A DNA stretch of 37,059 nt from NCBI RefSeq assembly GCF_047470865.1, contig NZ_JAZDRH010000031.1, positions 1 through 37,059 on the forward strand. Reading direction: 5' to 3'. Below, in pieces: positions 1 to 8,793 of the stretch. The notes beneath the pieces are model-generated. The model searched no databases. It worked only from the letters and a program-made list of their open reading frames with translations, and was not told where the DNA came from. How positions within the stretch are numbered: the stretch's first letter is position 1; the number at the start of each line of letters is the position of its first letter. The position numbers and the translations under genes were made by a program. The stretch is from JAZDRH01 sp047470865. GTDB lineage: Bacteria > Pseudomonadota > Gammaproteobacteria > Pseudomonadales > Pseudomonadaceae.

Positions 1-130
1 CCTAAATTAATAATTTAAAATTTATTATATATTTAACAGACCAGCTAAAATAAAAATTTACTCATTTATTCTAGCCAAACAGTTACCAACTAATTTAAGG
101 CAGTTGCTTTAATTAATTACAGTGTAAGTA

Positions 131-166
131 TCTTAAATCTCACCTCAAAAGAAGTGAGATTTAAGA
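131..166. terminator. Inverted repeat downstream of the autotransporter gene
   Basis: A perfect 13-bp inverted repeat (TCTTAAATCTCAC at 131-143 and its complement at 154-166) with a 10-nt loop lies just past the stop of the minus-strand autotransporter gene. Its position suggests a transcript end or 3' stabilising hairpin. No clear U-tract follows it on the minus strand, so classical intrinsic termination is uncertain. The remainder of 1-188 is AT-rich and I see no gene in it. Confidence 0.45.
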
Positions 167-188
167 AAAACAGATTATACTATTATAT

Positions 189-3100
189 TTACCAGTGATA
201 AGTTACACCAAGCTGACCATTAATATGCCTATACTGATGATTTCCCTTTTCAACAGACAAGCGCGTCCAAATATCAATGTTATTCTGGGTGCTAGCTTGT
301 AAGCCAAGGGATAATTCAACAGCATTAGTTGGTGCCTTATCTTTGACCTTGTCCTTATCAAAAATCATTTTACTATTATTTGAATAGTTCCAATAGTTAG
401 CCTCAACAAAGGGTTGCATTTTAACCCCAGAACCCGTTTCAAAATCAGCTAACAAACGCGTTCCTAAACGGGTTGTTAATTGATTGTCAGACTTCCACTT
501 CACCTGAGTATTACTATTTTCTGTGTGATGACCAGCGTTATATCCTGACCAAATAAGCTGCGCCTGTGGTTGCAAATACCAAGTTTGATGCTGGTTCAGC
601 GCAACTGTATAGCCGCCCTCAAGAGAGGCTGAATAGGCTTTTGTTTTATAGCTTTCTGATGCTAACCCATCACCTTTAACCTTGTTATCTACTGTACCGT
701 ACATTAGCCATGAATCTAGATAGCCACCTGTGTGCTGATTTGGTGTTTGCTGCCATGTTAGATAGGCACCAAAGTTATAACTATCTAAAGAGGACTTCGC
801 TTTAGTATGGCTATTGTGGGTTTTGGTTTCGCCTTTGCCTAGCAGCCCCATAACACCAATATCCAAACGACTTCCATCACTCATAGCATGGCGCCAGACA
901 TCAGTACCAAAGTGAATAAGCTCACTCGTTGTACGTCGCTTCGAGCCAAACTGATCATTAAAGGATGACTTATCAGCTTGAACTCTAATCCAAGCGATAG
1001 AATCAGCGTCTTGATTGAGTGTTTGACCGCGGCGATCCTGCCACTTATGACGTTGTAACCTTGTGGCTAATTGCAAATTAGCCAAATAACCACCTACTTC
1101 TGGACGATACTCAATTTCATCGTCTGGATCTACTGGTGGAATAATATCCGGATTTTTAACCGAGGAGAGATACCAGTTAGATTCATTCTTACTTTGATCA
1201 GCTCCGCGTATTAAGAAATAATCATAGGCACCTACAGCAATGGAGGCTTCTTTGGATCCAGTAGCCGCGCGATATCCTGTTGAACCTTGATGTAAATAAA
1301 AAGCATCAGCATCTGTTGTAGCATTATTTATAGCATCTACCACTAGAATGCCATTTTTCGTACTAGCACCGGCTCCACCAGCATTAACAAATTTAAGCCC
1401 AGTCTGCCCTTTAGCTGAGCCATTAATGATAATTTTATCTGTTAATGATGAATCATCGCCAAATACAGTATTCAACTCTATAAAGGAGTTAGTGCTAGAG
1501 AGCTGGTTAATCTCAAGAATATTACCTGGCTGAGCTGTTTTGAATTTAATATTTGAGTTATCTAATGTTAGCTTATCAAGATTCGATCCAGAATCCGTAA
1601 CCCATTCGCTATCTGTCATTGTTATATTAGTTTTACCTAATACACTACCTGACCCTGTAAATTTGGATACCTTTCCTTCCAAGCGAGAATTGTTAGAAAC
1701 TAAGTTAATCTCTCCAGCCTTATCAACTGTTTTAATTAAATAGTCACCACTAATAACTTTAGAATTATTTAGATTAACATTATACTTTGCATTTCGAACA
1801 TAAAACATCTCGTTTATTGCTGCTAAATTAGACCCCGAAAAATCTATGTTATTTTCAGCATCTGAGGAGCTTTCAAAGCCACGTTCAGCTCCACTAAACG
1901 TTGAGTTTTCAACTACAAAACTTGTTTTGCTCTGATAGCCTGTTTGTAGATATTTAGAGTTTTTACCTTCTACTGAAGCAACAACTTCCGAAAGTTTAAT
2001 ACTATTTACTTTATTACTTTCCGTGTCTTTTCCTTGCGCTTTAGCAGCGAATAAAACTCGATTATCTCCCTGAGTTGCTAAACTACTCTTAACGGCTTCA
2101 AACGAACCACCATTAATAGAAACTAAAGGATCAATATTTCCTACAGTATTAATAGCTGTTACTTTTGTATTCGAAATACTAACTTTAGACTCATCTATGA
2201 TATCAAATGCACGCCCTTTAACTGAGTCTACAATAATAAATCCGCTATTAAAAATTATACTACTACCCTTATCAGCTCTAATAGCACTAGTTGAAAAATG
2301 CTGGTTAGCTACATCTTGAGTCATACGTATAGTAGAGTTATTCATTGTCAATATAGCGCGCTTGCCTCTTGCAATAGCACCAATTGAATCACTCGCCTTC
2401 ATTTCAATATTTATATTGTTTGCATTCACTACACTTTCTGTATCTATCAAGCCTATAGAACCAACAGCATATCCATTAATTTTAATGTCTATATTATCTA
2501 AGGTAGCTAATGTTCCATTTGCTGTTACTGAAGGTGGGTCCGTTACAATAGCAACACCATAGGTTGCAGTTTTATTTTCTTCACTATGGGATTTATCACG
2601 ATTAATATTAATTTTTAAGTTTTTAATATCAGCTATGGCTTCAGCTGCTACTTGAACACCGAAAATATTTTTATTTTTAGCAAGATTATTTTTATAATTT
2701 ATATTAATTTCACCTCCATCCCAAACTAATGTAGATGGAACACCACGAAAGCTTTTATTGGCTATACTTAACCCTGTATCTCTAGAATTTATATTTACAT
2801 TTTTTAATACAGCTGTTGTATTTCCTTCAACAATTACAGCTATCTTCTCATCAGTTAAACTAGTAAATGATGAGTTTGTAACATTAAGATCAGTGCCTGT
2901 AGCATATAATGCATTTCCAGTAACAGTTACATTGGTATTTTTAATATCTGCAAAAACCCTTTCGCCCCCAGACGCTCTAGCGTTAGTTGACAAGAAAATA
3001 CCTTTGCTGTTTGAGTTATCTGGCGCAACGAGCCCTATACCCGCATCATTGAGTGCATTTTGAAAGTCTTGGGGGTTATATTTAATAGTAATATTGTCTA

Positions 3101-3389
3101 GTGTAACATCCGCTCGCTGTCTAGCATCAGTAAACACATAGAAAGCATTCTTGGCCGCCTGAATTTCAGTATTCTTAAGTGTTACATTACCACCTTTTAT
3201 ATCAAAACCTGATGTAGCAGAAAATACTTTGTCACCGTCAAGGGATAACTCTTGATCACCAGTCTTGTGTCTGAAGGTTGGCTCTTCTAGGCTAGTTGGC
3301 AGATAGACTTTAGCATTAACAAAACCACTAACAGTAGCTAAGTTAAGAAGTGCAATGGATAAAAACAGCTTTTTCCTTGTAAATTTCAT
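189..3389 (-). CDS. Classical (type Va) autotransporter, probable adhesin
   Basis: This encodes a self-secreting outer-membrane protein of about 1066 residues. The start at 3389 is chosen because it begins with a normal signal peptide (basic MKFTRKK, a hydrophobic stretch, then GFVNA as cleavage site) and has an AAAGGGA ribosome site. A longer frame starting at 3446 would put an unlikely extra 19 residues in front. Residues about 27-740 form a passenger rich in Asn, Ser, Thr, Ile and Val with recurring 'V.NNS.I.' patterns, as expected of a right-handed beta-helix. No subtilisin or IgA-protease catalytic motif is visible. Residues about 790-1066 form the autotransporter beta-barrel, ending in alternating hydrophobics and a terminal aromatic (VTYHW). 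The gene stands alone and is markedly more AT-rich than the housekeeping genes around it, so it may be acquired. An adhesin or biofilm role is inference; the barrel and secretion type are well supported. Confidence 0.88.
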   Translation of the reverse strand: MKFTRKKLFLSIALLNLATVSGFVNAKVYLPTSLEEPTFRHKTGDQELSLDGDKVFSATSGFDIKGGNVTLKNTEIQAAKNAFYVFTDARQRADVTLDNITIKYNPQDFQNALNDAGIGLVAPDNSNSKGIFLSTNARASGGERVFADIKNTNVTVTGNALYATGTDLNVTNSSFTSLTDEKIAVIVEGNTTAVLKNVNINSRDTGLSIANKSFRGVPSTLVWDGGEININYKNNLAKNKNIFGVQVAAEAIADIKNLKININRDKSHSEENKTATYGVAIVTDPPSVTANGTLATLDNIDIKINGYAVGSIGLIDTESVVNANNINIEMKASDSIGAIARGKRAILTMNNSTIRMTQDVANQHFSTSAIRADKGSSIIFNSGFIIVDSVKGRAFDIIDESKVSISNTKVTAINTVGNIDPLVSINGGSFEAVKSSLATQGDNRVLFAAKAQGKDTESNKVNSIKLSEVVASVEGKNSKYLQTGYQSKTSFVVENSTFSGAERGFESSSDAENNIDFSGSNLAAINEMFYVRNAKYNVNLNNSKVISGDYLIKTVDKAGEINLVSNNSRLEGKVSKFTGSGSVLGKTNITMTDSEWVTDSGSNLDKLTLDNSNIKFKTAQPGNILEINQLSSTNSFIELNTVFGDDSSLTDKIIINGSAKGQTGLKFVNAGGAGASTKNGILVVDAINNATTDADAFYLHQGSTGYRAATGSKEASIAVGAYDYFLIRGADQSKNESNWYLSSVKNPDIIPPVDPDDEIEYRPEVGGYLANLQLATRLQRHKWQDRRGQTLNQDADSIAWIRVQADKSSFNDQFGSKRRTTSELIHFGTDVWRHAMSDGSRLDIGVMGLLGKGETKTHNSHTKAKSSLDSYNFGAYLTWQQTPNQHTGGYLDSWLMYGTVDNKVKGDGLASESYKTKAYSASLEGGYTVALNQHQTWYLQPQAQLIWSGYNAGHHTENSNTQVKWKSDNQLTTRLGTRLLADFETGSGVKMQPFVEANYWNYSNNSKMIFDKDKVKDKAPTNAVELSLGLQASTQNNIDIWTRLSVEKGNHQYRHINGQLGVTYHW

Positions 3390-3515
3390 TTTGAATTCCC
3401 TTTCAAATAAAATATATATTAGCAAACTTTTAAAGCTTAAAAACACAAGTGCTTTTATTTAGCGAAATACATCACAGAAAAACCTAGAAAAGTTCATTGA
3501 TGCAAGGCAAAAAAA

Positions 3516-3537
3516 AAGCCCCTCTATTGAGGGGCTT
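3516..3537 (-). terminator. Intrinsic terminator of the tRNA operon
   Basis: A 9-bp GC-rich stem (AAGCCCCTC with its complement, TATT loop) is followed on the minus strand by a run of T (the A-run at 3509-3517 on the plus strand). It lies 30 bases beyond the last tRNA-Leu, so it should end the tRNA transcript before the autotransporter gene. Confidence 0.85.
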
Positions 3538-3567
3538 CAAGCTTTATAAGTCACTTTGACTTACATA

Positions 3568-3653
3568 TGGTGCGGAAAGAGAGACTCGAACTCTCACACC
3601 TCGCGGCGCCAGAACCTAAATCTGGTGTGTCTACCAATTTCACCATTTCCGCA
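3568..3653 (-). tRNA. tRNA-Leu(UAG), copy 1
   Basis: An 86-nt class II tRNA with a long variable arm. The anticodon loop TTTAGGT gives anticodon UAG (Leu CUN codons). The acceptor stem GCGGAAA pairs with TTTCCGC and CCA is encoded. It is the last gene of the tRNA operon. It differs from the second copy by a few acceptor-stem bases. Confidence 0.95.
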
Positions 3654-3658
3654 GAATC

Positions 3659-3735
3659 TGGGGTGGACGATGGGGATCGAACCCACGACGACAGGAATCA
3701 CAATCCTGGGCTCTACCAACTGAGCTACGCCCACC
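3659..3735 (-). tRNA. tRNA-His(GUG), copy 1
   Basis: The anticodon is GTG inside the loop of the stem CAGGA/TCCTG. The gene carries the extra 5' G (G-1) opposite C73 typical of tRNA-His, and encodes CCA. Five bases separate it from the following tRNA-Leu. It differs from copy 2 at one base in the region just before the T arm. Confidence 0.95.
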
Positions 3736-3796
3736 ACTAAGTGGTTACAACAACCTGCTGACATATCAACAAGTCTTGAATCTTTCGATTCGAATA

Positions 3797-3882
3797 TGGT
3801 GCGGAAGGAGAGACTCGAACTCTCACACCTCGCGGCGCCAGAACCTAAATCTGGTGTGTCTACCAATTTCACCACTTCCGCA
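3797..3882 (-). tRNA. tRNA-Leu(UAG), copy 2
   Basis: Same class II structure and UAG anticodon as copy 1, displaced by exactly 229 bases. The acceptor stem here is GCGGAAG/CTTCCGC and both sides have changed together, so pairing is kept. CCA is encoded. Confidence 0.95.
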
Positions 3883-3887
3883 AAATC

Positions 3888-3964
3888 TGGGGTGGACGAT
3901 GGGGATCGAACCCACGACAACAGGAATCACAATCCTGGGCTCTACCAACTGAGCTACGCCCACC
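3888..3964 (-). tRNA. tRNA-His(GUG), copy 2
   Basis: GTG anticodon, G-1:C73 pair and encoded CCA as in copy 1. It lies between tRNA-Arg and the second tRNA-Leu in the operon. Confidence 0.95.
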
Positions 3965-3998
3965 ACATAAGTAAAGCTCTTTACCAAACACCACGCTA

Positions 3999-4075
3999 TG
4001 GCGCGCCCGGCAGGACTCGAACCTGCGACCACCCGCTTAGAAGGCGGGTGCTCTATCCAGCTGAGCTACGGGCGC
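3999..4075 (-). tRNA. tRNA-Arg(UCU)
   Basis: A 77-nt cloverleaf with anticodon loop CTTCTAA (anticodon UCU, reading AGA/AGG). The acceptor stem GCGCCCG/CGGGCGC is perfect and CCA is encoded. It is the first gene after the tRNA promoter at 4150-4178. Confidence 0.95.
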
Positions 4076-4149
4076 TTTACAGCGATTCGTAGTAGCCTTG
4101 CCAAGTACCATAAAATGGCGCTCTAGGCTGTGCTTGGTAAGCGGGGCGT

Positions 4150-4178
4150 ATATTATGCATAAGCAAGCAACACGTCAA
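4150..4178 (-). promoter_or_regulatory. Sigma-70 promoter of the tRNA operon with GC-rich discriminator
   Basis: On the minus strand TTGACG (4173-4178) and TAATAT (4150-4155) are separated by exactly 17 bases. The bases after the -10 are ACGCCCCGC, a GC-rich discriminator of the kind found at stable-RNA promoters under ppGpp control. It lies about 75 bases upstream of tRNA-Arg. Confidence 0.8.
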
Positions 4179-4317
4179 CTGTTTTTTAATTTTTTTTAAA
4201 AAAATCAGTACGATAGGATTCTTAGCAAGGAAAGCGGTGGTTAAATCTTTGCCCCAAGCGCTAAGCATGCGACAATAATCAACTTCTTAGTTTTACTCTT
4301 TACGGTTACTAGCCCTC

Positions 4318-5178
4318 ATGACAGCTCAACTAATAGATGGTAAAGCACTTGCTGCAAGTGTGCGCCAAACGCTCTCACAAAAAGTTCAAGACCGCCTAAA
4401 TAAAGGCTTACGCGCCCCTGGCCTTGCGGTAATTTTAGTTGGTAATGATCCTGCCTCTGAAGTTTATGTGGCGCATAAGCGTAAAGATTGCGAACAAGTT
4501 GGCTTTATTTCAAAAGCTTACGATTTGCCAGCAAGCACTTCTCAAGAAGAATTACTCACACTGATTGATAACCTGAATACTGATACTACTATTGATGGTA
4601 TTTTAGTGCAGTTACCGCTACCAGCACATTTAGACTCCTCTCTTTTATTAGAACGTATTAATCCTAAAAAAGATGTTGATGGTTTCCATCCTTATAATAT
4701 TGGTCGGCTCGCACAACGCACCCCCTTACTGCGCCCTTGCACACCTAAAGGTATTATTGCGTTACTGCAAACCACAGGTGTGAACTTGCACGGTTTAAAC
4801 GCTGTAATTGTTGGTGCCTCCAATATTGTAGGCCGTCCTATGGCGCTTGAATTATTGTTAGCAGGCTGTACTACAACTGTGACCCACCGTTTTACTAAAG
4901 ATTTAGAAGCCCATGTACGCAATGCTGACTTAGTAGTGGTTGCTGTTGGTAAACCTGGATTAGTGAAAGGCGAGTGGATTAAACCCGGTTCAATTGTTAT
5001 TGATGTAGGGATCAATCGCTTAGAGAGTGGTAAGTTAATTGGTGATGTAGAATTTGATGTGGCAGTCAATCGTGCAGGGTTTATTACACCTGTACCTGGG
5101 GGCGTTGGCCCTATGACACGCGCTTGCTTATTAGAGAACACACTAGAAGCGTGCGAGAATCTAGAAAAAAATAGCTAA
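4318..5178 (+). CDS. folD: Bifunctional methylenetetrahydrofolate dehydrogenase / methenyltetrahydrofolate cyclohydrolase FolD
   Basis: This cytosolic enzyme interconverts 5,10-methylene-, 5,10-methenyl- and 10-formyl-THF using NADP, supplying one-carbon units for purines and formyl-Met-tRNA. The length of 286 aa is normal for the family. The catalytic YxxxK is Y50/K54 (VYVAHKRK). The substrate-binding stretch GILVQLPLP and the VDGFHP motif follow. The Rossmann region carries VGASNIVGRPMALELL, and the C-terminal signature is TPVPGGVGPMT. No clear Shine-Dalgarno site precedes the ATG. The tRNA operon is divergent, the same arrangement as at the Pseudomonas folD locus. A strong terminator follows directly. 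Confidence 0.97.
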   Translation: MTAQLIDGKALAASVRQTLSQKVQDRLNKGLRAPGLAVILVGNDPASEVYVAHKRKDCEQVGFISKAYDLPASTSQEELLTLIDNLNTDTTIDGILVQLPLPAHLDSSLLLERINPKKDVDGFHPYNIGRLAQRTPLLRPCTPKGIIALLQTTGVNLHGLNAVIVGASNIVGRPMALELLLAGCTTTVTHRFTKDLEAHVRNADLVVVAVGKPGLVKGEWIKPGSIVIDVGINRLESGKLIGDVEFDVAVNRAGFITPVPGGVGPMTRACLLENTLEACENLEKNS

Positions 5179-5184
5179 ATTGAT

Positions 5185-5208
5185 AAGGGCGCTGATTAGC
5201 GCCCTTTT
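5185..5208 (+). terminator. Intrinsic terminator of folD (likely bidirectional)
   Basis: A 9-bp stem AAGGGCGCT/AGCGCCCTT with GATT loop, followed by TT and a T-rich stretch. It sits between the convergent folD and yggL stop codons and could serve both. Confidence 0.85.
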
Positions 5209-5211
5209 CGT

Positions 5212-5553
5212 TTATGCTTTAACTACGGGTGTCTCAGGATACCAAATATCAACCAATTCACTGATTTCTAAATCTGTAATATCTGTGCGAGCACTTAACC
5301 AATCTGCCACTAATTTACGTTGCTCTTCAGTTACAGAACCACGTTTTGCTAAGCAAATACGATCACAATTATAATCATACAAGTAGCCCATGCCGTTGGC
5401 TTCTACTACATTCAACACAAAGTCAACAATAAAGGTATCAATTTGCTCGTCTGTAAGGTTATCTGCATAGTTATACTTAACGGTGAAACCTAACTCTTGG
5501 AACTCGTCAACAAATAATTTTTTGCGTAAACGACGTGAACGATTTTTAGCCAT
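5212..5553 (-). CDS. yggL: YggL-family 50S ribosome-binding protein
   Basis: A 113-aa protein starting MAKNRSRRLRKKLFVDEF with the basic N-terminus, the 'ELGF.V.Y' motif and the acidic centre typical of YggL (formerly DUF469). The E. coli homologue associates with the large ribosomal subunit; its exact function is unsettled. The ATG at 5553 has a GGAG site 7-10 bases upstream. It is convergent with folD and divergent from dacB. Confidence 0.88.
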   Translation of the reverse strand: MAKNRSRRLRKKLFVDEFQELGFTVKYNYADNLTDEQIDTFIVDFVLNVVEANGMGYLYDYNCDRICLAKRGSVTEEQRKLVADWLSARTDITDLEISELVDIWYPETPVVKA

Positions 5554-5690
5554 GCTACTTTCTCCTCAAATAATGGGGCATCTTAACAGTTTTTATTCAA
5601 AGAAAGCAGTTAAATAAGCTGTCATGCATAAGTTAAGATGTTTACTATTAAGTACCAGCGGTATGCACTTTATTTTTCGAGGATTTTGTT

Positions 5691-7163
5691 GTGTTTTCAT
5701 TATTATTACCTCGCCTGTCATTAAAGACGGCTGCTCGTTTGGCTTCCTATACATTATTGGGACTTTCTTTACAGTTGCCGGCGGTGGCTGCCAGCATCAA
5801 TACACTACCTGAGGCGGTTAGCAAAGAACTTGCACGCCAGAAAATTGACCCCAGCGCTTTTTCACTTGTCAGCATCCCTTTGACCAACAAACAAGCCCCA
5901 GCGCGCTATTTTAACGCGGATGTTCCTGTTAATCCGGCTTCTACCATGAAGCTTGTGACAACCTATGCTGCACTTGAGTTATTAGGCGCTTCCTTTCAAT
6001 GGAAAACAGAGTTTTTTACTGATGGGGAAGTACGTGATGGTATTTTACATGGCAACCTCTACGTTAAAGGCGGCGGCGATCCTAAGCTAAACATGGAGAA
6101 GCTCTGGCTTTTACTGCGAGACTTACGTGCCAATGGCGTACAGCATATTAAAGGCGATTTAATCCTAGACCGAAATCATTTTGTTTTACCTCAGTTAGAA
6201 GCCTTTGATGATGATGGTGAAGATCAAAACAAACCTTACTTAGTAGAGCCAGACTCGTTACTCATTAACTTTAAAGCAATGCGTGTAATTGTTCGTGCAG
6301 AAGCCTCTGGCGTTAAAATCACTACTGAACCACCGGTAACCAATTTACGCATTGAAAACTATGTCACCCTTCAGCCTAAAGGCCGCTGTGTTTATCCCGA
6401 TAAACTAAGTTATACATCTTTTGATACAGGCAGTAAGTCCACTCTTGCTATAAGTGGCAATCTCGCCGAAGGCTGTAGTGCACAAAAATACATGGCCTTA
6501 CTCGATCATTCCAGTTATGCGGCTGATGTCATACGTAGCATTTGGGCTGAAATGGGGGGCACTATTAGTGGCAAAGACCTTCTAACTACTGTACCTGCTG
6601 ATGCAAAATTACTGACTCGTGCCTACTCTTCCGATTTAACTGAAGTGATTCGTGATATCAACAAATACAGTAATAACACCATGGCAAAGCAGGTCTTCTT
6701 AAGCATTGGACGGCACTACCGAACCAGTGCTGATGTTGATGACGCAGCCGCCGCTCGACGCATGGTCGCCAAGTGGTTAATGGATAAAAAAATCGTGGCT
6801 AACAATCTCGTTATCGAAAACGGATCTGGTTTATCCCGCAAAGAGCAAGTTACCGCTCGTGAGTTAGGCGCTTTACTACAAGCTGCATGGAAAAGTCCTT
6901 ATGCCGCTGAGTTTATTTCCTCCATGCCGATTGCTGCTATGGACGGCACTATGCGTAGCCGCTTAAAAAACACAGATATTCGTGGACAAGCTCATATTAA
7001 AACAGGCACCTTACGTAATGTGCGCGCTATTGCAGGCTTTACGCGTGACAAAAACGGAGAAACATGGGCTGTTGTAGCTATTATTAACCATGACCAGCCT
7101 TGGGGTGGAGCTGCTGTATTAGACAAAGCTCTATTAGAACTTTATGAGAATCCAAGTCATTAA
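5691..7163 (+). CDS. dacB: D-alanyl-D-alanine carboxypeptidase/endopeptidase (PBP4)
   Basis: A periplasmic class C low-molecular-mass penicillin-binding protein that trims and cleaves peptidoglycan cross-links. Translation probably begins at a GTG at 5691, preceded by GAGG at 5679-5682. The N-terminus is a signal peptide ending LPAVAA near residue 34. The three serine-penicillin-binding motifs are visible: S84-TMK87, SNN near 327, and KTGT near 437. A large insert between motifs one and two matches PBP4 (family length about 470-490 aa). A 14-bp AT-rich hairpin follows the gene. Confidence 0.95.
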   Translation: MFSLLLPRLSLKTAARLASYTLLGLSLQLPAVAASINTLPEAVSKELARQKIDPSAFSLVSIPLTNKQAPARYFNADVPVNPASTMKLVTTYAALELLGASFQWKTEFFTDGEVRDGILHGNLYVKGGGDPKLNMEKLWLLLRDLRANGVQHIKGDLILDRNHFVLPQLEAFDDDGEDQNKPYLVEPDSLLINFKAMRVIVRAEASGVKITTEPPVTNLRIENYVTLQPKGRCVYPDKLSYTSFDTGSKSTLAISGNLAEGCSAQKYMALLDHSSYAADVIRSIWAEMGGTISGKDLLTTVPADAKLLTRAYSSDLTEVIRDINKYSNNTMAKQVFLSIGRHYRTSADVDDAAAARRMVAKWLMDKKIVANNLVIENGSGLSRKEQVTARELGALLQAAWKSPYAAEFISSMPIAAMDGTMRSRLKNTDIRGQAHIKTGTLRNVRAIAGFTRDKNGETWAVVAIINHDQPWGGAAVLDKALLELYENPSH

Positions 7164-7198
7164 TATCGATAAATTATCAATATAAAATCATAAAACTT

Positions 7199-7234
7199 CG
7201 TATAAAAATCAGGTAATTTACTGATTTTTATACG
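7199..7234 (+). terminator. AT-rich hairpin after dacB
   Basis: A perfect 14-bp inverted repeat (CGTATAAAAATCAG with its complement, 8-nt loop) lies 36 bases past the dacB stop. The stem is AT-rich and no long T-run follows, so termination strength is doubtful; it may be a 3'-end stabilising hairpin. Confidence 0.45.
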
Positions 7235-7314
7235 ACTAAAGTCTATTGAAGTGTTTCTTACCCCTTATGATCAATATACACTTCGCCCCTTAATGGTTAA
7301 TTTAGGGTTTCATC

Positions 7315-8706
7315 ATGGGTAATAATCCACAACCTACAGACTTGCCTGAGGTTTATCGAGGCAAATATGTTAAAGGTCTTATTATTACAGCTATTGCTAT
7401 TATTGCTGCTTTTACTATCTACTCAACGCTACCATTTAGTGATCAAGCCAACCGTGGCATAGCGCTATTAACATTAATTGCTATTTTGTGGCTAACAGAA
7501 GCCATTCATGTCACCATTACAGCCCTATTAATTCCAGTAGTTGCTATTGCTATTGGCATTGAAGACATTAATACAAAAACAGCACTGCAAGCCTTCTCAG
7601 ACCCTATTATTTTCTTATTCTTTGGTGGTTTTGCTCTGGCTTCTGCTTTACATGTGCAAAAAATTGATAAGAAAATTGCGTTTTGGCTAATCTCTTTATC
7701 AGGTGCACACTTAGGTGTTACAGCCTTTGCTATTTTTGGGGTTACTGCATTACTCTCAATGTGGATCAGCAATACTGCCACCGCTGCAATGATGCTACCC
7801 TTAGCTATGGGTATTCTTAGCCAGCTAGATAGCACTAAAGACCGCGGCACCTTTGTCTTTATGTTATTAGGTATTGCTTATTCTGCCAGTATTGGCGGAC
7901 TAGGCACCTTAGTAGGCTCACCACCTAACGCTATTACAGCTAAAAACTTGGGCTTAGATTTCGTGGGCTGGTTCAAGTTTGGCCTACCTATCATGCTTGT
8001 TCTATTGCCCGTGATGATACTGACCCTTTACTTTGTATTTAAGCCAAAGTTAGGACAAAGAATTCAAGTTGAAACGGAAGACATCCCATGGAATCCTGCT
8101 CGTATCACCACCATGATTATTTTCGTGCTGACTGCTGCCGCTTGGATTGGTGGCACTTGGATTAAAAATACACTTGGTATTGCCAGTCCTGACAGCTTTA
8201 TTGCTCTTTGTGCTGCTATTGCGGTGGTATTATTTGGCGTCACCGATTGGCGCCAAATTTCAGAAAATACAGACTGGGGCGTACTTTACTTATTTGGTGG
8301 AGGCTTAACACTTAGCGCTATTTTAGATATCACAGGTGCTTCTGCCGAACTTGGCAACATGATGGCTCACGTATTTGGTGATGCACCTGTTTATGTTGTT
8401 ATTTTATCTGTAGTTACCTTTATCATTATTTTAACTGAGTTTACTAGCAACACGGCCTCAGCAGCCTTGTTAGTACCAGTTTTTGCTGGTGTTGCTCAGC
8501 AGATGCAAGTGCCACCTTTGGTGCTTGTTATGATGATAGGTATCGGTGCCTCTTGTGCCTTTATGCTCCCTGTAGCTACACCACCTAATGCTATTGTGTT
8601 TGGGACAGGCGCTATTCGTCAGCGTGAAATGATTGTAGCAGGCGGTGTACTTAACCTAATCTGTGTCATTATTCTGTCACTATGGGGCTATTTCTTCCTT
8701 ATGTAA
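7315..8706 (+). CDS. DASS-family (SLC13-type) sodium:dicarboxylate symporter
   Basis: An inner-membrane carrier of 463 aa, the same size as bacterial INDY-type transporters, importing succinate, malate or similar di/tricarboxylates with sodium. Around 11 or more hydrophobic segments are present. The two family signatures that bind substrate carboxylates and Na+ are visible as SNT at residues 152-154 (SNTATAAMMLP) and 378-380 (TEFTSNTASA). Each is followed by a 'PPNAI' motif (SPPNAI, TPPNAI) in the two inverted halves. The exact substrate cannot be read. The gene is monocistronic and ends at a strong bidirectional terminator. Confidence 0.9.
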   Translation: MGNNPQPTDLPEVYRGKYVKGLIITAIAIIAAFTIYSTLPFSDQANRGIALLTLIAILWLTEAIHVTITALLIPVVAIAIGIEDINTKTALQAFSDPIIFLFFGGFALASALHVQKIDKKIAFWLISLSGAHLGVTAFAIFGVTALLSMWISNTATAAMMLPLAMGILSQLDSTKDRGTFVFMLLGIAYSASIGGLGTLVGSPPNAITAKNLGLDFVGWFKFGLPIMLVLLPVMILTLYFVFKPKLGQRIQVETEDIPWNPARITTMIIFVLTAAAWIGGTWIKNTLGIASPDSFIALCAAIAVVLFGVTDWRQISENTDWGVLYLFGGGLTLSAILDITGASAELGNMMAHVFGDAPVYVVILSVVTFIIILTEFTSNTASAALLVPVFAGVAQQMQVPPLVLVMMIGIGASCAFMLPVATPPNAIVFGTGAIRQREMIVAGGVLNLICVIILSLWGYFFLM

Positions 8707-8725
8707 GATAGACACTTCCTAGCAC

Positions 8726-8769
8726 AATAAAAAGCCCCAAAACGTTAGTTCATTTTGGGGCTTTTTATT
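8726..8769. terminator. Bidirectional intrinsic terminator between convergent genes
   Basis: A 17-bp perfect stem (8726-8742 with 8753-8769) containing AGCCCC/GGGGCT, flanked by A-runs on one side and T-runs on the other. It can terminate both the DASS transporter and the minus-strand pseudouridine synthase. Confidence 0.9.
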
Positions 8770-8793
8770 GATTGACTGAAAACACATAAGTCG

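Larger units (their letters stand above)
3568..3964 (-). repeat. 229-bp tandem duplication of the tRNA Leu-His pair
   Basis: The two tRNA-His/tRNA-Leu pairs are spaced by exactly 229 bases (3568 to 3797; 3659 to 3888), with the same 5-base His-Leu spacer. The rest of the unit between the pairs (3736-3796) is not conserved around the second copy, apart from a short processing-type hairpin GAATC-TTTC-GATTC next to tRNA-Leu copy 2. Confidence 0.8.

Noticed and set aside
3594..4092. Open frames of 69-108 codons on both strands across the tRNA cluster
   Set aside because: They are simply the tRNA genes read as protein; similar spurious proteins are common in annotations of tRNA repeats.
4077..4268. 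63-codon minus-strand frame between tRNA-Arg and folD
   Set aside because: It overlaps the tRNA promoter and discriminator, has no ribosome site, and resembles no family.
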